NCBI RefSeq assembly: GCF_024700075.1
Contig: NZ_JAJONE010000003.1
Coordinates: forward strand, 62,001 to 126,000
Source: Hymenobacter sp. J193
GTDB taxonomy: Bacteria; Bacteroidota; Bacteroidia; Cytophagales; Hymenobacteraceae
Reading direction: 5' to 3'
Length of the DNA: 64,000 nt
A program made the position numbers and the translations under genes. The notes below the pieces were generated by a model. It was not told the origin of the DNA and ran no database searches. It saw only the letters and a list, made by a program, of their open reading frames with translations. Below are positions 34,624 through 43,015 of this stretch, one piece after another (position 1 is the stretch's first letter; every line of letters starts with the position of its first letter).

Positions 34624-34923
34624 TCACGTAATAGTACCACGCACCTTCTGCAGGGCCTTTTCCTGGTTGGTTTCACGCACGGAGTAGAAGTTCGAGAATT
34701 GTCCGGAAGCCGTAAGTGCTACTCCGTCCCAGAAGCCCATAGAGTCGCGGTATATCACCGTGCATCCGCTAAGTGGGCGGTTTTCTTCCCGGCTGATTTC
34801 GCTCAGCACGTAATCGATATCGTTGGTGACAGTCTTGCCCTGGTCCTCGTCGATGATCTGCAGAATGTTGTCACAGCTGAACTCGTAGGTAAAGCTGGCG
34901 TGGGGAATGCGTGAATGGCGCAT
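34624..34923 (-). CDS. Small conserved hypothetical protein
   Basis: A 99-residue alpha/beta protein (FTYEFSCDNILQIIDEDQGKTVTNDIDYVLSEISREEN...CTVIYRDSMGFWDGVALTASGQFSNFYSV). The pattern 'D.GkTVTND.e.Vl..i' with 'viYRDs.G.wDG' is one I have seen in small proteins of Bacteroidota mobile elements, with no known role. It lies 36 bases after the broken gene at 34960. Confidence 0.6.
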   Translation of the reverse strand: MRHSRIPHASFTYEFSCDNILQIIDEDQGKTVTNDIDYVLSEISREENRPLSGCTVIYRDSMGFWDGVALTASGQFSNFYSVRETNQEKALQKVRGTIT

Positions 34924-34959
34924 AATGGTGTGGGGTTGAAGTGAAGAAAAGAGGCAAAA

Positions 34960-35651
34960 TCAGGCCGCCTGCGCGACGCTGGGGAAAGAACCGAACAAAG
35001 AGATCTGCCGGCCATTGCGGCGCCAGCTGCGGGCCGAATCATAGGCTTCGATGCGGTCGGCAATCAGGCAGGCCCGGTCGCCGCGCGTTTTGGCAGTGGT
35101 GCCTGTAAACCAAGCTACCTGGCCGCTGTTGCGGGCCACATTAGTGGAGTCACCCGAAGTAAGCGGCAGCACGGTGAACACCTTGGGGTCGAGCATCCGC
35201 AGGCCGTGTAGCCGGCACAGTGGCCGGCCGTGCTCGTCGGTTATCACATCCATCATTTCTCGGATGCGCTGCCACCAGCCCCGGCTTTTCAGCACCTCGT
35301 AACCGATGCCACCGCCGAGCGCTACCGTTTCGTAGTTCTGGGCCAGCCACAACAGCCGGTCCAAGGACTGGTGCATGTGGTACACCGGCACGCCCGGCAG
35401 GTGCTGGGGCCAGCGGCCCAGGTAGGCGTCGTTCTGCGCCACTGGCTAAAGGCGCCATTGTCGAGCACGAAACCCCGGCACACCTCCAGCACGAGGCGCA
35501 GCTGGTCCGGCCGCTCGTAGCTGACCAGCGCATAACGGCCGCGTAGGGCCTGCTCCGCGTCCGCCAAGCATCCGCCGATGGGCGTGCCGTTAAATTTGAT
35601 CATGCCCGGCTCCTCGGGCTGGATGAAGTCGAGCGGGTGGTGAAGAGGCAT
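34960..35651 (-). pseudogene. TGT-like phage/plasmid protein, internal deletion with frameshift
   Basis: The first frame (35651 to ~35430) gives LRLVLEVCRGFVLDNGAFSQWR. A second frame (from ~35442 to 34960) gives QNDAYLGRWPQHLPGVPVYHMHQSLDRLLWLAQ...HGLRML...DSTNVARN. Together they match one family I know from phages and plasmids, where 'DNGAFSxW' is followed by ~40 residues including a 'PDV.dGD' segment before 'NDALL..WP'. That segment is missing here, and the joint changes frame. The gene is therefore disrupted by an internal deletion around 35430-35450. The second frame has only a GTG as start. Confidence 0.65.
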
Positions 35652-35696
35652 TCAGGAAAGCTTGCGTTGTGCTATTTTAACGCTTTAAGGCCTATT

Positions 35697-35716
35697 TTGT
35701 TGCTATTTATATGCAA
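35697..35716 (-). promoter_or_regulatory. Shared promoter/operator element
   Basis: The minus strand reads TTGCATATAAATAGCAACAA, a variant of the common element, 46 bases upstream of the 35651 start. A second conserved box, TTAAAATAGCACAACGCAAG, lies between it and the start. Confidence 0.5.
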
Positions 35717-35758
35717 TATAAAGGCTTTTTATCAGCCCTGCAGCCCTCTAGAAAAACC

Positions 35759-35790
35759 AAAAGCCCCGGCCTTGTCAGACCAGGGCTTTT
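35759..35790. terminator. Terminator
   Basis: An AAAAGCCC...GGGCTTTT hairpin with inner pairing, 16 bases beyond the stop of the leftward DUF2971 gene. Confidence 0.8.
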
Positions 35791-35805
35791 GCCGGATGGA
35801 GGTGG

Positions 35806-36687
35806 CTAGAAGTTTACCGCCAGTTTCACAACGAAGTTGGGATTGGTGTACAGACCAGATTGGGTTATGAGGCCGCCGTAGCCCGCCGCTTTTATCCTTG
35901 CCTCCGCCGCTTCACGCTCTGGCTCTTTCATCCACGGGTCCAACTCAATGAAATCGTAGAGCGTGTTGGCGTCAATTAGCACGGGGTACAACTTTCCTTT
36001 GTCAACCGCGTGCCGCGTGCTTTCCAGGTTGTCGCTGTAGATCAACCGCACTTCTTCTTCGTAGCTGAACGGCATGCGTTTGATGAATAGTGTTTCGGTG
36101 TACCGCAGGTTTGCCTGGTGCGCCGCCGTGTTCATGTGTTCGGGCTCGGAAAAGAACTGCTGGATTTGCTCATCCGTACAGTACTGGACTTTGCCCATGA
36201 AGTAGCTCAACTCGTGAAACTGCTCGGAAATGTTGTAGAATTGATCCATCAGCTTCCGCACCGTCGTGGCTACCTTGAAGGCGAATGGCTCCGGTCCGTC
36301 CTTGTCCTTGCGGGCGCCTCGGTAATTGCGCCACATCCCGTCGCATTCCTTTCGCAACGTCCAGCACTGGCCGTAGTACCGATCGCGGGTCGAGGCCACG
36401 TTGATGGGCGTACCGTTGACCGTCTCCCACCGGGCGCCCAGCAGGAAATTCTCGAAGGGGTCTTGCCAGCAGCTGGTGCGCACCAACGTCAGCTGCTGCT
36501 GCTCCAGCATCTGGTAGAAGTACTCCTCGTTGAACAGCCGGTAAATGGGCGTGTCCAGGTCCACGTTCAAGACGTTGTTATCGATATACTCGGGCTTTAA
36601 CTCCTGTAGCGTTTTGTGCTCGAAGTTTTTGAGCACGTCCAGGCGTCGGTTGTTTCGGATGTGCTGTTCAAGGTCAAACGGATTCAT
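35806..36687 (-). CDS. DUF2971 family protein
   Basis: A 293-residue protein. Features I associate with DUF2971 are IYRLFNEEYFYQMLEQQQLTLVRTSCWQDPFENFLLGA (~48-85), GQCWTLRKECDGMWRNYRG (~106-125), and the late SYEEEVRLIYSDN (~208-220). The family is widespread in defence and mobile regions and its biochemical role is not established. It has no signal peptide. It is a single leftward gene with its own terminator. Its upstream spacer has no shared TTGTTGC element, so it may be regulated differently from its neighbours. Confidence 0.8.
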   Translation of the reverse strand: MNPFDLEQHIRNNRRLDVLKNFEHKTLQELKPEYIDNNVLNVDLDTPIYRLFNEEYFYQMLEQQQLTLVRTSCWQDPFENFLLGARWETVNGTPINVASTRDRYYGQCWTLRKECDGMWRNYRGARKDKDGPEPFAFKVATTVRKLMDQFYNISEQFHELSYFMGKVQYCTDEQIQQFFSEPEHMNTAAHQANLRYTETLFIKRMPFSYEEEVRLIYSDNLESTRHAVDKGKLYPVLIDANTLYDFIELDPWMKEPEREAAEARIKAAGYGGLITQSGLYTNPNFVVKLAVNF

Positions 36688-36818
36688 ATATGAAAGGAAA
36701 TGGTGTGATCCTGCCAGAGCTATTATAAAGCCAACCTACTGGCAAAAACCGTTTCGGACGTTCTGGCAGAGCGAGGAACAGCGAGAGGAACTTTGAAAGT
36801 CATGTCTGATTAAAATCG

Positions 36819-36850
36819 AAAGCCCCCTGGCTACGCAGCCAGAGGGCTTT
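36819..36850. terminator. Terminator
   Basis: AAAGCCCYCTGGCT-type arms (36819-36831) pair with AGCCAGAGGGCTTT around ACGC. It lies downstream of the leftward frame ending at 36887. Confidence 0.85.
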
Positions 36851-36886
36851 CATTCAATTGACTAATGTCAGGCTCTACAGGCTAGT

Positions 36887-37616
36887 TTAATCCTTTGCTA
36901 CTACCACGGAAACGCGGCTGTTGATTACTTTCTTAGGGTCCTCCCGAGGCTTGCGCAACGTCCAGCCGCGGCCGTCGGTACCTTTTATCCACGTTCGGGG
37001 CTCGGTGTTGGAGGTGGCCAGCTCCAGCTCTGCCCACTCCGTTAGCCTGGTTGTTTCATAGCCGTCGTCGCCACCCGTCACGACCGTGGCAGCTCCCGAG
37101 CCTTTCGCTGGCATCGTCATGGCCACATAATTCGGTGCCCTGGGGGGAGCCCAGCCCTTCTACCAGGACGAAAACGCCGCCGTTCGGCATAGGGATATTA
37201 TACTCCGTTACATCCAGCGTCAGCAAGCCCTTAGGGGCTTCTTTAATCTGTTGTGGGGTAACGTAAATCGGTGCCGGCAGTAGCTGGGCTTCTTCCGGTA
37301 CTGTGCTGACAATTCCTTCCGGAGCGGCCAGCAGCTGCACGCGCAGGCGCCCGGCGCGCACGTCCGTTGGCTTCAGCTGGATCTGAATGCGACGGAGGGT
37401 ACCTCTGGTGCTGGCCGGCAGTTGTACGGCAATGTTAGTGCCTGCAATCAGGTAGTACGTACGTAGGGGTTTAACCTTCTCCCCAAAGGGCGTAACGGTG
37501 ACTTCCTGACCTGGTCGAATAGTTACGCCAGCTAAGGTTTGCGGGGCGATGGGCTTGATAGAGTCGGGGTTGCTGGTAAGCAACGAACCGCTAAAAAGGA
37601 GCAGAGCTGCGAGCAT
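36887..37616 (-). pseudogene. Secreted hypothetical protein, frame change at C6
   Basis: The first frame (37616 down to ~37140) encodes a signal-peptide-like start (MLAALLLFSGSLLTSN) and a beta-rich domain ending LDVTEYNIPMPNGGVFVLVEGLGSP. It then runs into an unrelated short tail. The other frame continues smoothly as APNYVAMTMPAKGSGAATVV and on to VINSRVSVVVAKD at 36887. The junction is at six Cs (plus-strand G6, 37142-37147). One C fewer would join the frames. The joined product (~242 residues) looks like an intact periplasmic or surface protein of unknown role. It could be a decayed gene, a phase-variable gene or a base-call error. Confidence 0.6.
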
Positions 37617-37652
37617 AATAGCTTTGTGAACCTACAAGGTCGGAAACAAAAG

Positions 37653-37680
37653 CAATACCGGGCATCGCTACCCGGTATTG
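37653..37680. terminator. Terminator
   Basis: Perfect 10-base arms CAATACCGGG / CCCGGTATTG with an 8-base loop. T-rich sequence lies on both strands. It follows the leftward gene ending at 37709. Confidence 0.85.
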
Positions 37681-37708
37681 ACCTTTTTTACTACTACAAT
37701 GGCTATGG

Positions 37709-37951
37709 TTACTGGCACATGGCCGAGTTAGGAACCGTACCGCCTTCGGAAATGGCAATGCCGAAGAAGCGGGTTACGCTGCGGGCGTCGCCGAAGCCGT
37801 CACACTCTACGGCAGTGCCAAACCACTTAGCCTCCGCCTTGTTCGCTGGCGCTACGGCCACCATCATGCCGGCGGACAAAGCGCCCACCACGGCTACCTT
37901 TTTACCCTTTTGGCGCACAGAGTGCAGGATGTTTGTGAATTTTTTTTTCAT
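37709..37951 (-). CDS. Small exported protein
   Basis: 80 residues from the ATG at 37951 (MKKKFTNILHSVRQKGKKVAVVGALSAGMM). The strongly basic N-terminus followed by a ~20-residue hydrophobic stretch ending APANKAEA looks like a signal peptide. The mature part is only ~45 residues (KWFGTAVECDGFGDARSVTRFFGIAISEGGTVPNSAMCQ) with two Cys that could form a disulfide. The longer frame to 38035 crosses the palindrome upstream and is unlikely. No family or role is known. Confidence 0.6.
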   Translation of the reverse strand: MKKKFTNILHSVRQKGKKVAVVGALSAGMMVAVAPANKAEAKWFGTAVECDGFGDARSVTRFFGIAISEGGTVPNSAMCQ

Positions 37952-38031
37952 GGTATCGAAAGAGAAAATACAGATGCCTACTCTACTCGCTTTTCGGCTT
38001 ACGCGGAGGCTGAATACCGGCCACGCCTCAA

Positions 38032-38059
38032 ACATAGCAACTAAATTTAGTTGCTATGT
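38032..38059. promoter_or_regulatory. Perfect 28-bp palindrome
   Basis: Half-site ACATAGCAACTAAA and its complement with no spacer. It contains TAGCAAC/GTTGCTA, related to the shared operator, and lies 81 bases upstream of the small exported-protein gene. Confidence 0.7.
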
Positions 38060-38109
38060 CTTTTATTTGAGCTGGCCTGACTCCCTGGTGCCCTGCCGGC
38101 AAAGGGGAG

Positions 38110-38433
38110 TCAGCAAGCTGCCTTAGGTCTGGCTTTGAGCAGGTCAGGGGGCACGGCGGCGGCGTTAGTTTCCGCTATTGGGTAAGCACTGTGTGGGCAG
38201 CCAACCAGGTAGTGCCATTCGCCCAGTGGCCCAAACCCGCGCCGATTATACACATCGCATAAAAGTTGAATACCTTCGACCTGGTAGGCGCTTAGGGGAG
38301 AAAAGGTGCTGATTGTCTGGCCTACGGCAAAGCGGGGGGCAGGCCGCTTCCTTCCGCTGCTCAAGTAGGCCAACTGGCCGACGATGCCAAAGGAGCCCCG
38401 CCAGCGCTTCTCGTCCAGTGCCCCGTAGTGCAT
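38110..38433 (-). CDS. Hypothetical protein, possibly a fragment
   Basis: A 107-residue frame (MHYGALDEKRWRGSFGIVGQLAYLSSGRKRPAPRFAVGQ...LLCDVYNRRGFGPLGEWHYLVGCPHSAYPI). The reading is coherent, with a helical core and a Gly/His/Tyr motif. The same frame continues upstream of the ATG with protein-like sequence (LAEEVACLTQAMHYG), so the gene may have lost its start. It is not recognised. Confidence 0.4.
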   Translation of the reverse strand: MHYGALDEKRWRGSFGIVGQLAYLSSGRKRPAPRFAVGQTISTFSPLSAYQVEGIQLLCDVYNRRGFGPLGEWHYLVGCPHSAYPIAETNAAAVPPDLLKARPKAAC

Positions 38434-38450
38434 GGCTTGGGTAAGGCAGG

Positions 38451-38783
38451 CTACTTCCTCGGCGAGGCCAGCACGGCGATAACTTCTTCCAGGGTATTGC
38501 AGAAGATGATGCGGGCATTTTTACCTGGTAGCCGCACCTCAAAGGCCCTGGATGCAATGCCTTGGTTAGGCTAATATAGCAAGGTGTCAAGGTATGGGCC
38601 ACCGACTCTGGGTCGGCTTCCAGCCTGAAATGCTCGACCATTCAGTTCGAGACTGTGTCCGTTGCCGGTGGCTCGGATGGCGATACCCAGGCCTGTGCTG
38701 GCCTCGCCGCGGGTGCTGCTGGTTAGGCTGCCCATCATGAATAATTCGGCCGCAGTGCTCAGCATGGGTAAGGAAATGAGCAT
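38451..38783 (-). pseudogene. Small hypothetical gene with internal amber stop
   Basis: From the ATG at 38783 (MLISLPMLSTAAELFMMGSL) the frame reaches a TAG at 38571-38573 and continues without another stop as PNQGIASRAFEVRLPGKNAR and IIFCNTLEEVIAVLASPRK to 38451. The part after the stop is as protein-like as the part before it. A CAG-to-TAG change in a ~110-residue gene is the simplest explanation. No recognised family. Confidence 0.45.
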
Positions 38784-38899
38784 TGCAGTAGAGTAATTTG
38801 GGCCTTTTTCGGTGCTTATTATAGGCAAAAGACGGCTCCGGTTTCGCCGAGGGCCGTTTTTCAATATTAAAACCACTTTTTATAAGCCATTTTTTCTAG

Positions 38900-39376
38900 G
38901 CATCACGCCGCTATTCTTTTGCACAGCTCCTGCTCTAACGTGAACTGCAAGGCGTAGCCGTTCCACGCCAGCCCAGCATCCAAGCGACAATGCGTCGAGT
39001 GCGGCGCTATACGGCCAGCCCTAGCCAGAATTTTCGCCGCTTACGTCCCACAAACGTTCACATCTCGTCAAGTTCTAGCAAGCAGGGCCAGTTGGGCTGA
39101 GGCAGAAGGCGCAGTGTGGTGTGCACTTTTTTTGCCAGCTTGGCCACCGTCATGCGCGAGACACCAGTCAAACGCACAATCGCGCGTTGCTAGACGCGTT
39201 CCGCCAGCAGCATTCCACTTGGGCGTAGCGTGTGGCCCGAGCCCGCGTCGCTGGCTAAAAATAGCCTTGATGGTCGCAACACCTGCACTGGTACTTGGCC
39301 CGGCCGCAGCTATTGCCGTTTTTGCGAAACTGCTGGCTTGCGCACCGGCCGCTCACATGATGAATCATTAACATAG
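38900..39376 (-). pseudogene. Degenerate IS1-family transposase remnant
   Basis: Reading the minus strand across frames gives an InsA-like zinc-finger piece (ASQQFRKNGNSCGRAKYQCRCC), then VTGVSRMTVAKLAKKVHTTL-like sequence, then an InsB-like piece LELDEM*TFVGRKRRKFWLG followed by LAV*RRTRRIVAWMLGWRG. LDEMWTFV, the lysine-rich stretch and TRRIVAW are hallmarks of IS1 transposase. Several stops and frame changes make it non-functional. No terminal repeats are found. Confidence 0.7.
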
Positions 39377-39487
39377 TGGCTTATACGGCATCACCTTGAT
39401 GTATATCACCCCCGGACTACTAATATATACAGGTTTTATCAGGCCAGTGCCTCACAATACGTCCGTGTTTATTATCACCGTTTTACC

Positions 39488-40390
39488 TTATTCGTGGTGC
39501 CAAACCGCGGCGGTTTGCCAAACTGGCGGAAATCCCATGAGCGTCGCGTCCACCCTATGGAGTTGAATCAGCGCCTCGACCTGGATGGCAAAAGTGTTGT
39601 TCGGATTGAAGGACTTAAGCAGCCGATGCATTAGCGCCACGACGCCGTACATATTCGTGTTGGCATCATCGGGCATCGATACCGCAAACTTATAGGCCTT
39701 GCGCGAAGGCATGTTCGGGCGTAGCGCGGACATGTTTCGGTTCCAGAGCCGGGAGTGGTGCGCACATACGTTGCGCACATTGGTTAACCAAACAAACCAG
39801 GTCTCCAGCGAGGAAGCGGCTACGCGGAAATCCGAGGCGATTTGCAATTTTATGGGGTCAGTGGTGAGCGCTTTGTACAAGCGGGCCAACTCCCCCAGCG
39901 ACAAAGTTTCCAACGCCATCTGCGACGGCGGGAGTGGCTCCCTCGGGTAATTGTTTTTAAATGCCCTCAGAAACTGTTCTTTGGGTAGCTTAAAGTCTTC
40001 CTGAATGCCGTAGAGGATAGCTGTTGCTGTCGACTTATCACTGAATAAGGAAGCATCGGCGTACCAAAAGAAGCCGTGGACCGCGCTATAATAGTTAGTC
40101 AATTTGGCCCTCAAGGCTACTTCAATACGTTCCATATACTCCATAACGATTGCCCGCAGGCGCTTATCGAATTTGTACATGCACACAACATCATCGAAAC
40201 TTGTACCTTCCACAAAGTGATGCAACTTGCCGGGCACCTGCAAGGGGTACATGTAGCCGCTAAGACGGTAGTACCCGATGCTTTCCAAGTACTTAATGGC
40301 CCGTGCGTGGTCCGGAATCAATAGGCCTCGGCTTTGAAGTAGTTGAATGAGCGCCTCGCTTGTTTGGGGCTGTTTCGTGTAGTAGTTCAT
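39488..40390 (-). CDS. Abi_2 (AbiD/AbiF-like) abortive-infection protein
   Basis: 300 residues from the ATG at 40390 (MNYYTKQPQTSEALIQLLQSRGL); an in-frame ATG 8 codons earlier is possible. The N-terminus KQPQTSEALIQLLQSRGLLI and YLESIGYYRLSGYMYP, plus FDKRLRAIVMEYMERIEVALRAKLTNYYS, are typical of the Abi_2 family. RNVCAHHSRLWNR near residue 206 fits the HEPN RNase pattern Rx4H (Arg206, His211). Such proteins stop growth of phage-infected cells, probably by RNA cleavage. It is isolated and leftward. A structured inverted repeat lies ~145 bases upstream. Phage or plasmid exclusion is the likely benefit. Confidence 0.85.
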   Translation of the reverse strand: MNYYTKQPQTSEALIQLLQSRGLLIPDHARAIKYLESIGYYRLSGYMYPLQVPGKLHHFVEGTSFDDVVCMYKFDKRLRAIVMEYMERIEVALRAKLTNYYSAVHGFFWYADASLFSDKSTATAILYGIQEDFKLPKEQFLRAFKNNYPREPLPPSQMALETLSLGELARLYKALTTDPIKLQIASDFRVAASSLETWFVWLTNVRNVCAHHSRLWNRNMSALRPNMPSRKAYKFAVSMPDDANTNMYGVVALMHRLLKSFNPNNTFAIQVEALIQLHRVDATLMGFPPVWQTAAVWHHE

Positions 40391-40993
40391 GCAGCGAGAG
40401 GCGGCAGCGGCCAAAGGTTAGGAAACAGCAACGCCCCTAGCAGTTAAGCCAGAGGCGCCGTGATGTCGTTAAAAATAGCTTCGCAGATGCGCTTGAGTCA
40501 GTGGCGTGCGAAGGATTAATGACACAAATGTACGCAATATCTTGTGAAAAATTCTCCTTAGAAAGGGATTTTTCACAAGATATTGCGCTAATGGTGCCAG
40601 AACCCCTGTTTTTGATGGCTCCCTACGCAAATACGCTAACTTACGTGCAGGGCCACTTGCAATGTTTGGATGGGTCGATTTGAAGCCATTTTGTGAAACG
40701 TAGGAGTTCACTTACACCAACATTGTGGGCTTAAAAAACCGGACCTTACAATGGGAGGCACCCCGCTTGATGTAGCGGGGGCTATTGAGCCTGAGCATAC
40801 CTACTCAGCTAATCCGTTTTCCCCGACAGCCCACATGTTTTCATTGTATTAGCAGTTACCGATTAGCAGTTACCGACGGCTACGTTTCAAGCGCAGGTTG
40901 CTTATTTCCAGGTAGTCCAGTAACGCTTCCCGCTTTTTTCTATCAACTCGAACCTACTAGCTTTACCGGCTTGCCCTCACTGATTTTGCTTTT
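40391..40993. other. Intergenic region with hairpins
   Basis: The spacer between the leftward Abi_2 gene and the rightward secreted protein holds the long inverted repeat at 40533-40587. It also has a small hairpin CCCCGCT...AGCGGGG at 40761-40780. No protein-coding frame is convincing. Confidence 0.5.
40533..40587. repeat. 20-bp inverted repeat upstream of the Abi_2 gene
   Basis: Perfect arms CGCAATATCTTGTGAAAAAT (40533-40552) and its complement (40568-40587), separated by 15 bases. It would form a long hairpin in RNA from either strand. It could be part of an untranslated leader, an ncRNA or a protein-binding site. Confidence 0.8.
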
Positions 40994-42124
40994 ATGAAGC
41001 TACTGCTACTAATCTGCGCTTTGGTGCTGCCTTTGGTTGCAACCGCTCAGCGCACCTACACCATTATGCTCTGGAATTCGAATATTTTGGATTTGCGCGT
41101 TCCCGTGCGCAACGGCATGGGACTGTATCGAAATGGGGGGCAACAGTACGGCGGTGGTAAGATTGTTATCTCCAAGTCCAACTTTTCCATTACCCTGCAG
41201 CGGGGCGCAGCTCGTCCCGACGTGGTGAAGCCGATAACGCGGATAGAAGCAACTACTGACAAGACCACGTACCACAGTGGAACCTCGCGCCTAGTTGTGT
41301 TCAAATCGGAGCTTGATACCGACCAGATGGTAAGCCGTCAGCAGATTCAGTATGATGATGATTGGGAAGCCACCGTAAAGCTTCACGTCCGTCGAACGCT
41401 GTTCATTACGACCACGACCTTAACTGCGACGGAGAGGGTTGCAGCGGAGAAAATGCGACAAAGCGCGCTGGTAAGTGCCCGCGCAGCGCAAAAAGCAGAG
41501 TTAGAGGAACAGATTAAAAACGGCTATGTGTTTCCATCTTCGGACCTAAGCACTTGCTATCACTTCACCGGCGAGCCTCAGGACCTACTAGCGTTTTACA
41601 CCAATACTAAAGCCACTCACTTTAGTGCTCTCCTGATGATCGATGAAACCGGGGCAGTAGTTGTGAAGAACCCTAGCTATGCTGGTTACAACGAATCCAC
41701 GTTGGAAACGCTGCTGAAGTTTAGGCCTGGCCGTATCGCCGTAGGCCGGGACACCTTCAGCGTGAAATCCTCTACCACGATGGTATTCTCAGCTACTAAA
41801 ACCAGTTCGCCCGAAACGATGGTAGCATCCTTCATCGTGAAGAAGAAAGGTATTCGCTTGGAAGTTACCTCGACCGCTGCTCCTGAACTGCAATCGAAGG
41901 TAAAAGGGATGGTCAATTTTGAGTGGCTTTTGGCTGAGCGTCCAAACGGAGAATACGAGCTTCAGTATTTAGAGCAAAAAGTGATGGCCCAAATAACGGT
42001 CCGCGGTTCCAATGACAATGATTGCGGTGAGTTTATACCGATTGCAGCGCGGGAAGTGAGCAAGCCAATTCTTAAGTACCGTCGGCTTGAGGGGTATGAC
42101 ACCTGGCGCACAGTGCAGAAGTAA
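40994..42124 (+). CDS. Secreted hypothetical protein
   Basis: A 376-residue protein. A signal peptide (MKLLLLICALVLPLVATA) leads to a beta-rich region, then a helical segment (ERVAAEKMRQSALVSARAAQKAELEEQI). Another alpha/beta region follows (LLMIDETGAVVVKNPSYAGYNESTLETLLKFRPGRIAVGRDTF) that resembles the TonB-C-like 'energy transducer' layout only loosely. No sorting domain is visible at the C-terminus, so it is probably periplasmic. No family is recognised. The start follows a spacer of ~600 bases. Confidence 0.65.
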   Translation: MKLLLLICALVLPLVATAQRTYTIMLWNSNILDLRVPVRNGMGLYRNGGQQYGGGKIVISKSNFSITLQRGAARPDVVKPITRIEATTDKTTYHSGTSRLVVFKSELDTDQMVSRQQIQYDDDWEATVKLHVRRTLFITTTTLTATERVAAEKMRQSALVSARAAQKAELEEQIKNGYVFPSSDLSTCYHFTGEPQDLLAFYTNTKATHFSALLMIDETGAVVVKNPSYAGYNESTLETLLKFRPGRIAVGRDTFSVKSSTTMVFSATKTSSPETMVASFIVKKKGIRLEVTSTAAPELQSKVKGMVNFEWLLAERPNGEYELQYLEQKVMAQITVRGSNDNDCGEFIPIAAREVSKPILKYRRLEGYDTWRTVQK

Positions 42125-42143
42125 ATCAGTTCTATCATCCATT

Positions 42144-42416
42144 ATGAAAGTGTATTTTGATAGTCCCGGTCCAAGCTCTAATGCCACCGTATCGGGCGTA
42201 AGCAGTACCGAGGAAACCATGGTAGCGGCCCAAAACCGCATCTCGCCGAATACAGCCCTGACCGCTACGAAGTGGTGATTATCCCGCCCAGCGGTGTACC
42301 GGCTGAGGGTGAGCTAGGCCCTCCTGCTAGGCGTAAAAGTGGCAGAAGTATACTTGTGGCATGTTATACCACTGAAACGCGGGGTAGACGCGCAACAGCA
42401 GGTACCAACAGATTGA
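42144..42416 (+). pseudogene. Decayed small gene with two frame changes
   Basis: The ATG at 42144 opens MKVYFDSPGPSSNATVSGVS and soon loses sense. A second frame gives AEYSPDRYEVVIIPPSGVPAEGELG. A third continues as LLLGVKVAEVYLWHVIPLKRGVDAQQQVPTD to a TGA at 42414. Each piece is protein-like and they join in order, so an ~90-residue gene has picked up at least two indels. A terminator follows. Function unknown. Confidence 0.5.
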
Positions 42417-42448
42417 AAGAGCCGCTCGAAAGGGCGGCTCTTTTTGTT
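42417..42448 (+). terminator. Terminator
   Basis: AAGAGCCGC...GCGGCTCTT with a TCGAAAGG loop, followed by TTTGTT, directly after the decayed gene. Confidence 0.85.
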
Positions 42449-42634
42449 CCAAGTAACCGGAATAAGCCCAGCAGTAATGCTCCCTATTGGGCACGGCAGG
42501 CCTTGAGCTAAAATGGAAAAGAAAGCCCGCCGCACCATAACAGCGCGTCGGACTTTCGGGGCGCTCCTACGAGCATGGTAAATTTAAGGAGCCAGCCGGA
42601 CAGTACAGCATCGTTTCCTTCTTATTGCCCTTCT

Positions 42635-42970
42635 ATGACCAGCTTCGATACGCCATACCCCAACTACCGTAAGTCGCGCTCAGAGGAAAATACCTGGTTC
42701 AATACCCCGCTGTTTTTAGGCAAAACCAAGGAGGGATTAGCAATCGTTGCGTTGGGTCTGCACAATACCCTAGAACCGCGGACGGTGGAGGCACTCATCA
42801 TCGACCGGCAGGATGCTCCCGGCGACAAACCGGTGTTGCTTGGTCGGTTGCTGAAGTTTGACCCTTACTTTGACATGGTGTTTGACCAGGAGGCGCTGCA
42901 GCTCTTGCGGAAGGAATATGGCATGTGGGTAGGAAAGCCCCGACCCGCCCGTCGTTGGCGTAAAGACTAA
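42635..42970 (+). CDS. Hypothetical protein
   Basis: 111 residues from the ATG at 42635 (MTSFDTPYPNYRKSRSEENTW); the longer frame from 42575 adds a Ser/Pro stretch of doubtful nature. The core is alpha/beta (TPLFLGKTKEGLAIVALGLHNTLEPRTVEALIIDRQD...LLGRLLKFDPYFDMVFDQEALQLLRKEY), with a basic tail (GKPRPARRWRKD). No family is recognised. The broken nuclease-like gene follows 45 bases later. Confidence 0.6.
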   Translation: MTSFDTPYPNYRKSRSEENTWFNTPLFLGKTKEGLAIVALGLHNTLEPRTVEALIIDRQDAPGDKPVLLGRLLKFDPYFDMVFDQEALQLLRKEYGMWVGKPRPARRWRKD

Positions 42971-43015
42971 ACTCCACTAAGGACTTATAGTTTGACCGAA
43001 ATCCTGACACCTTCT

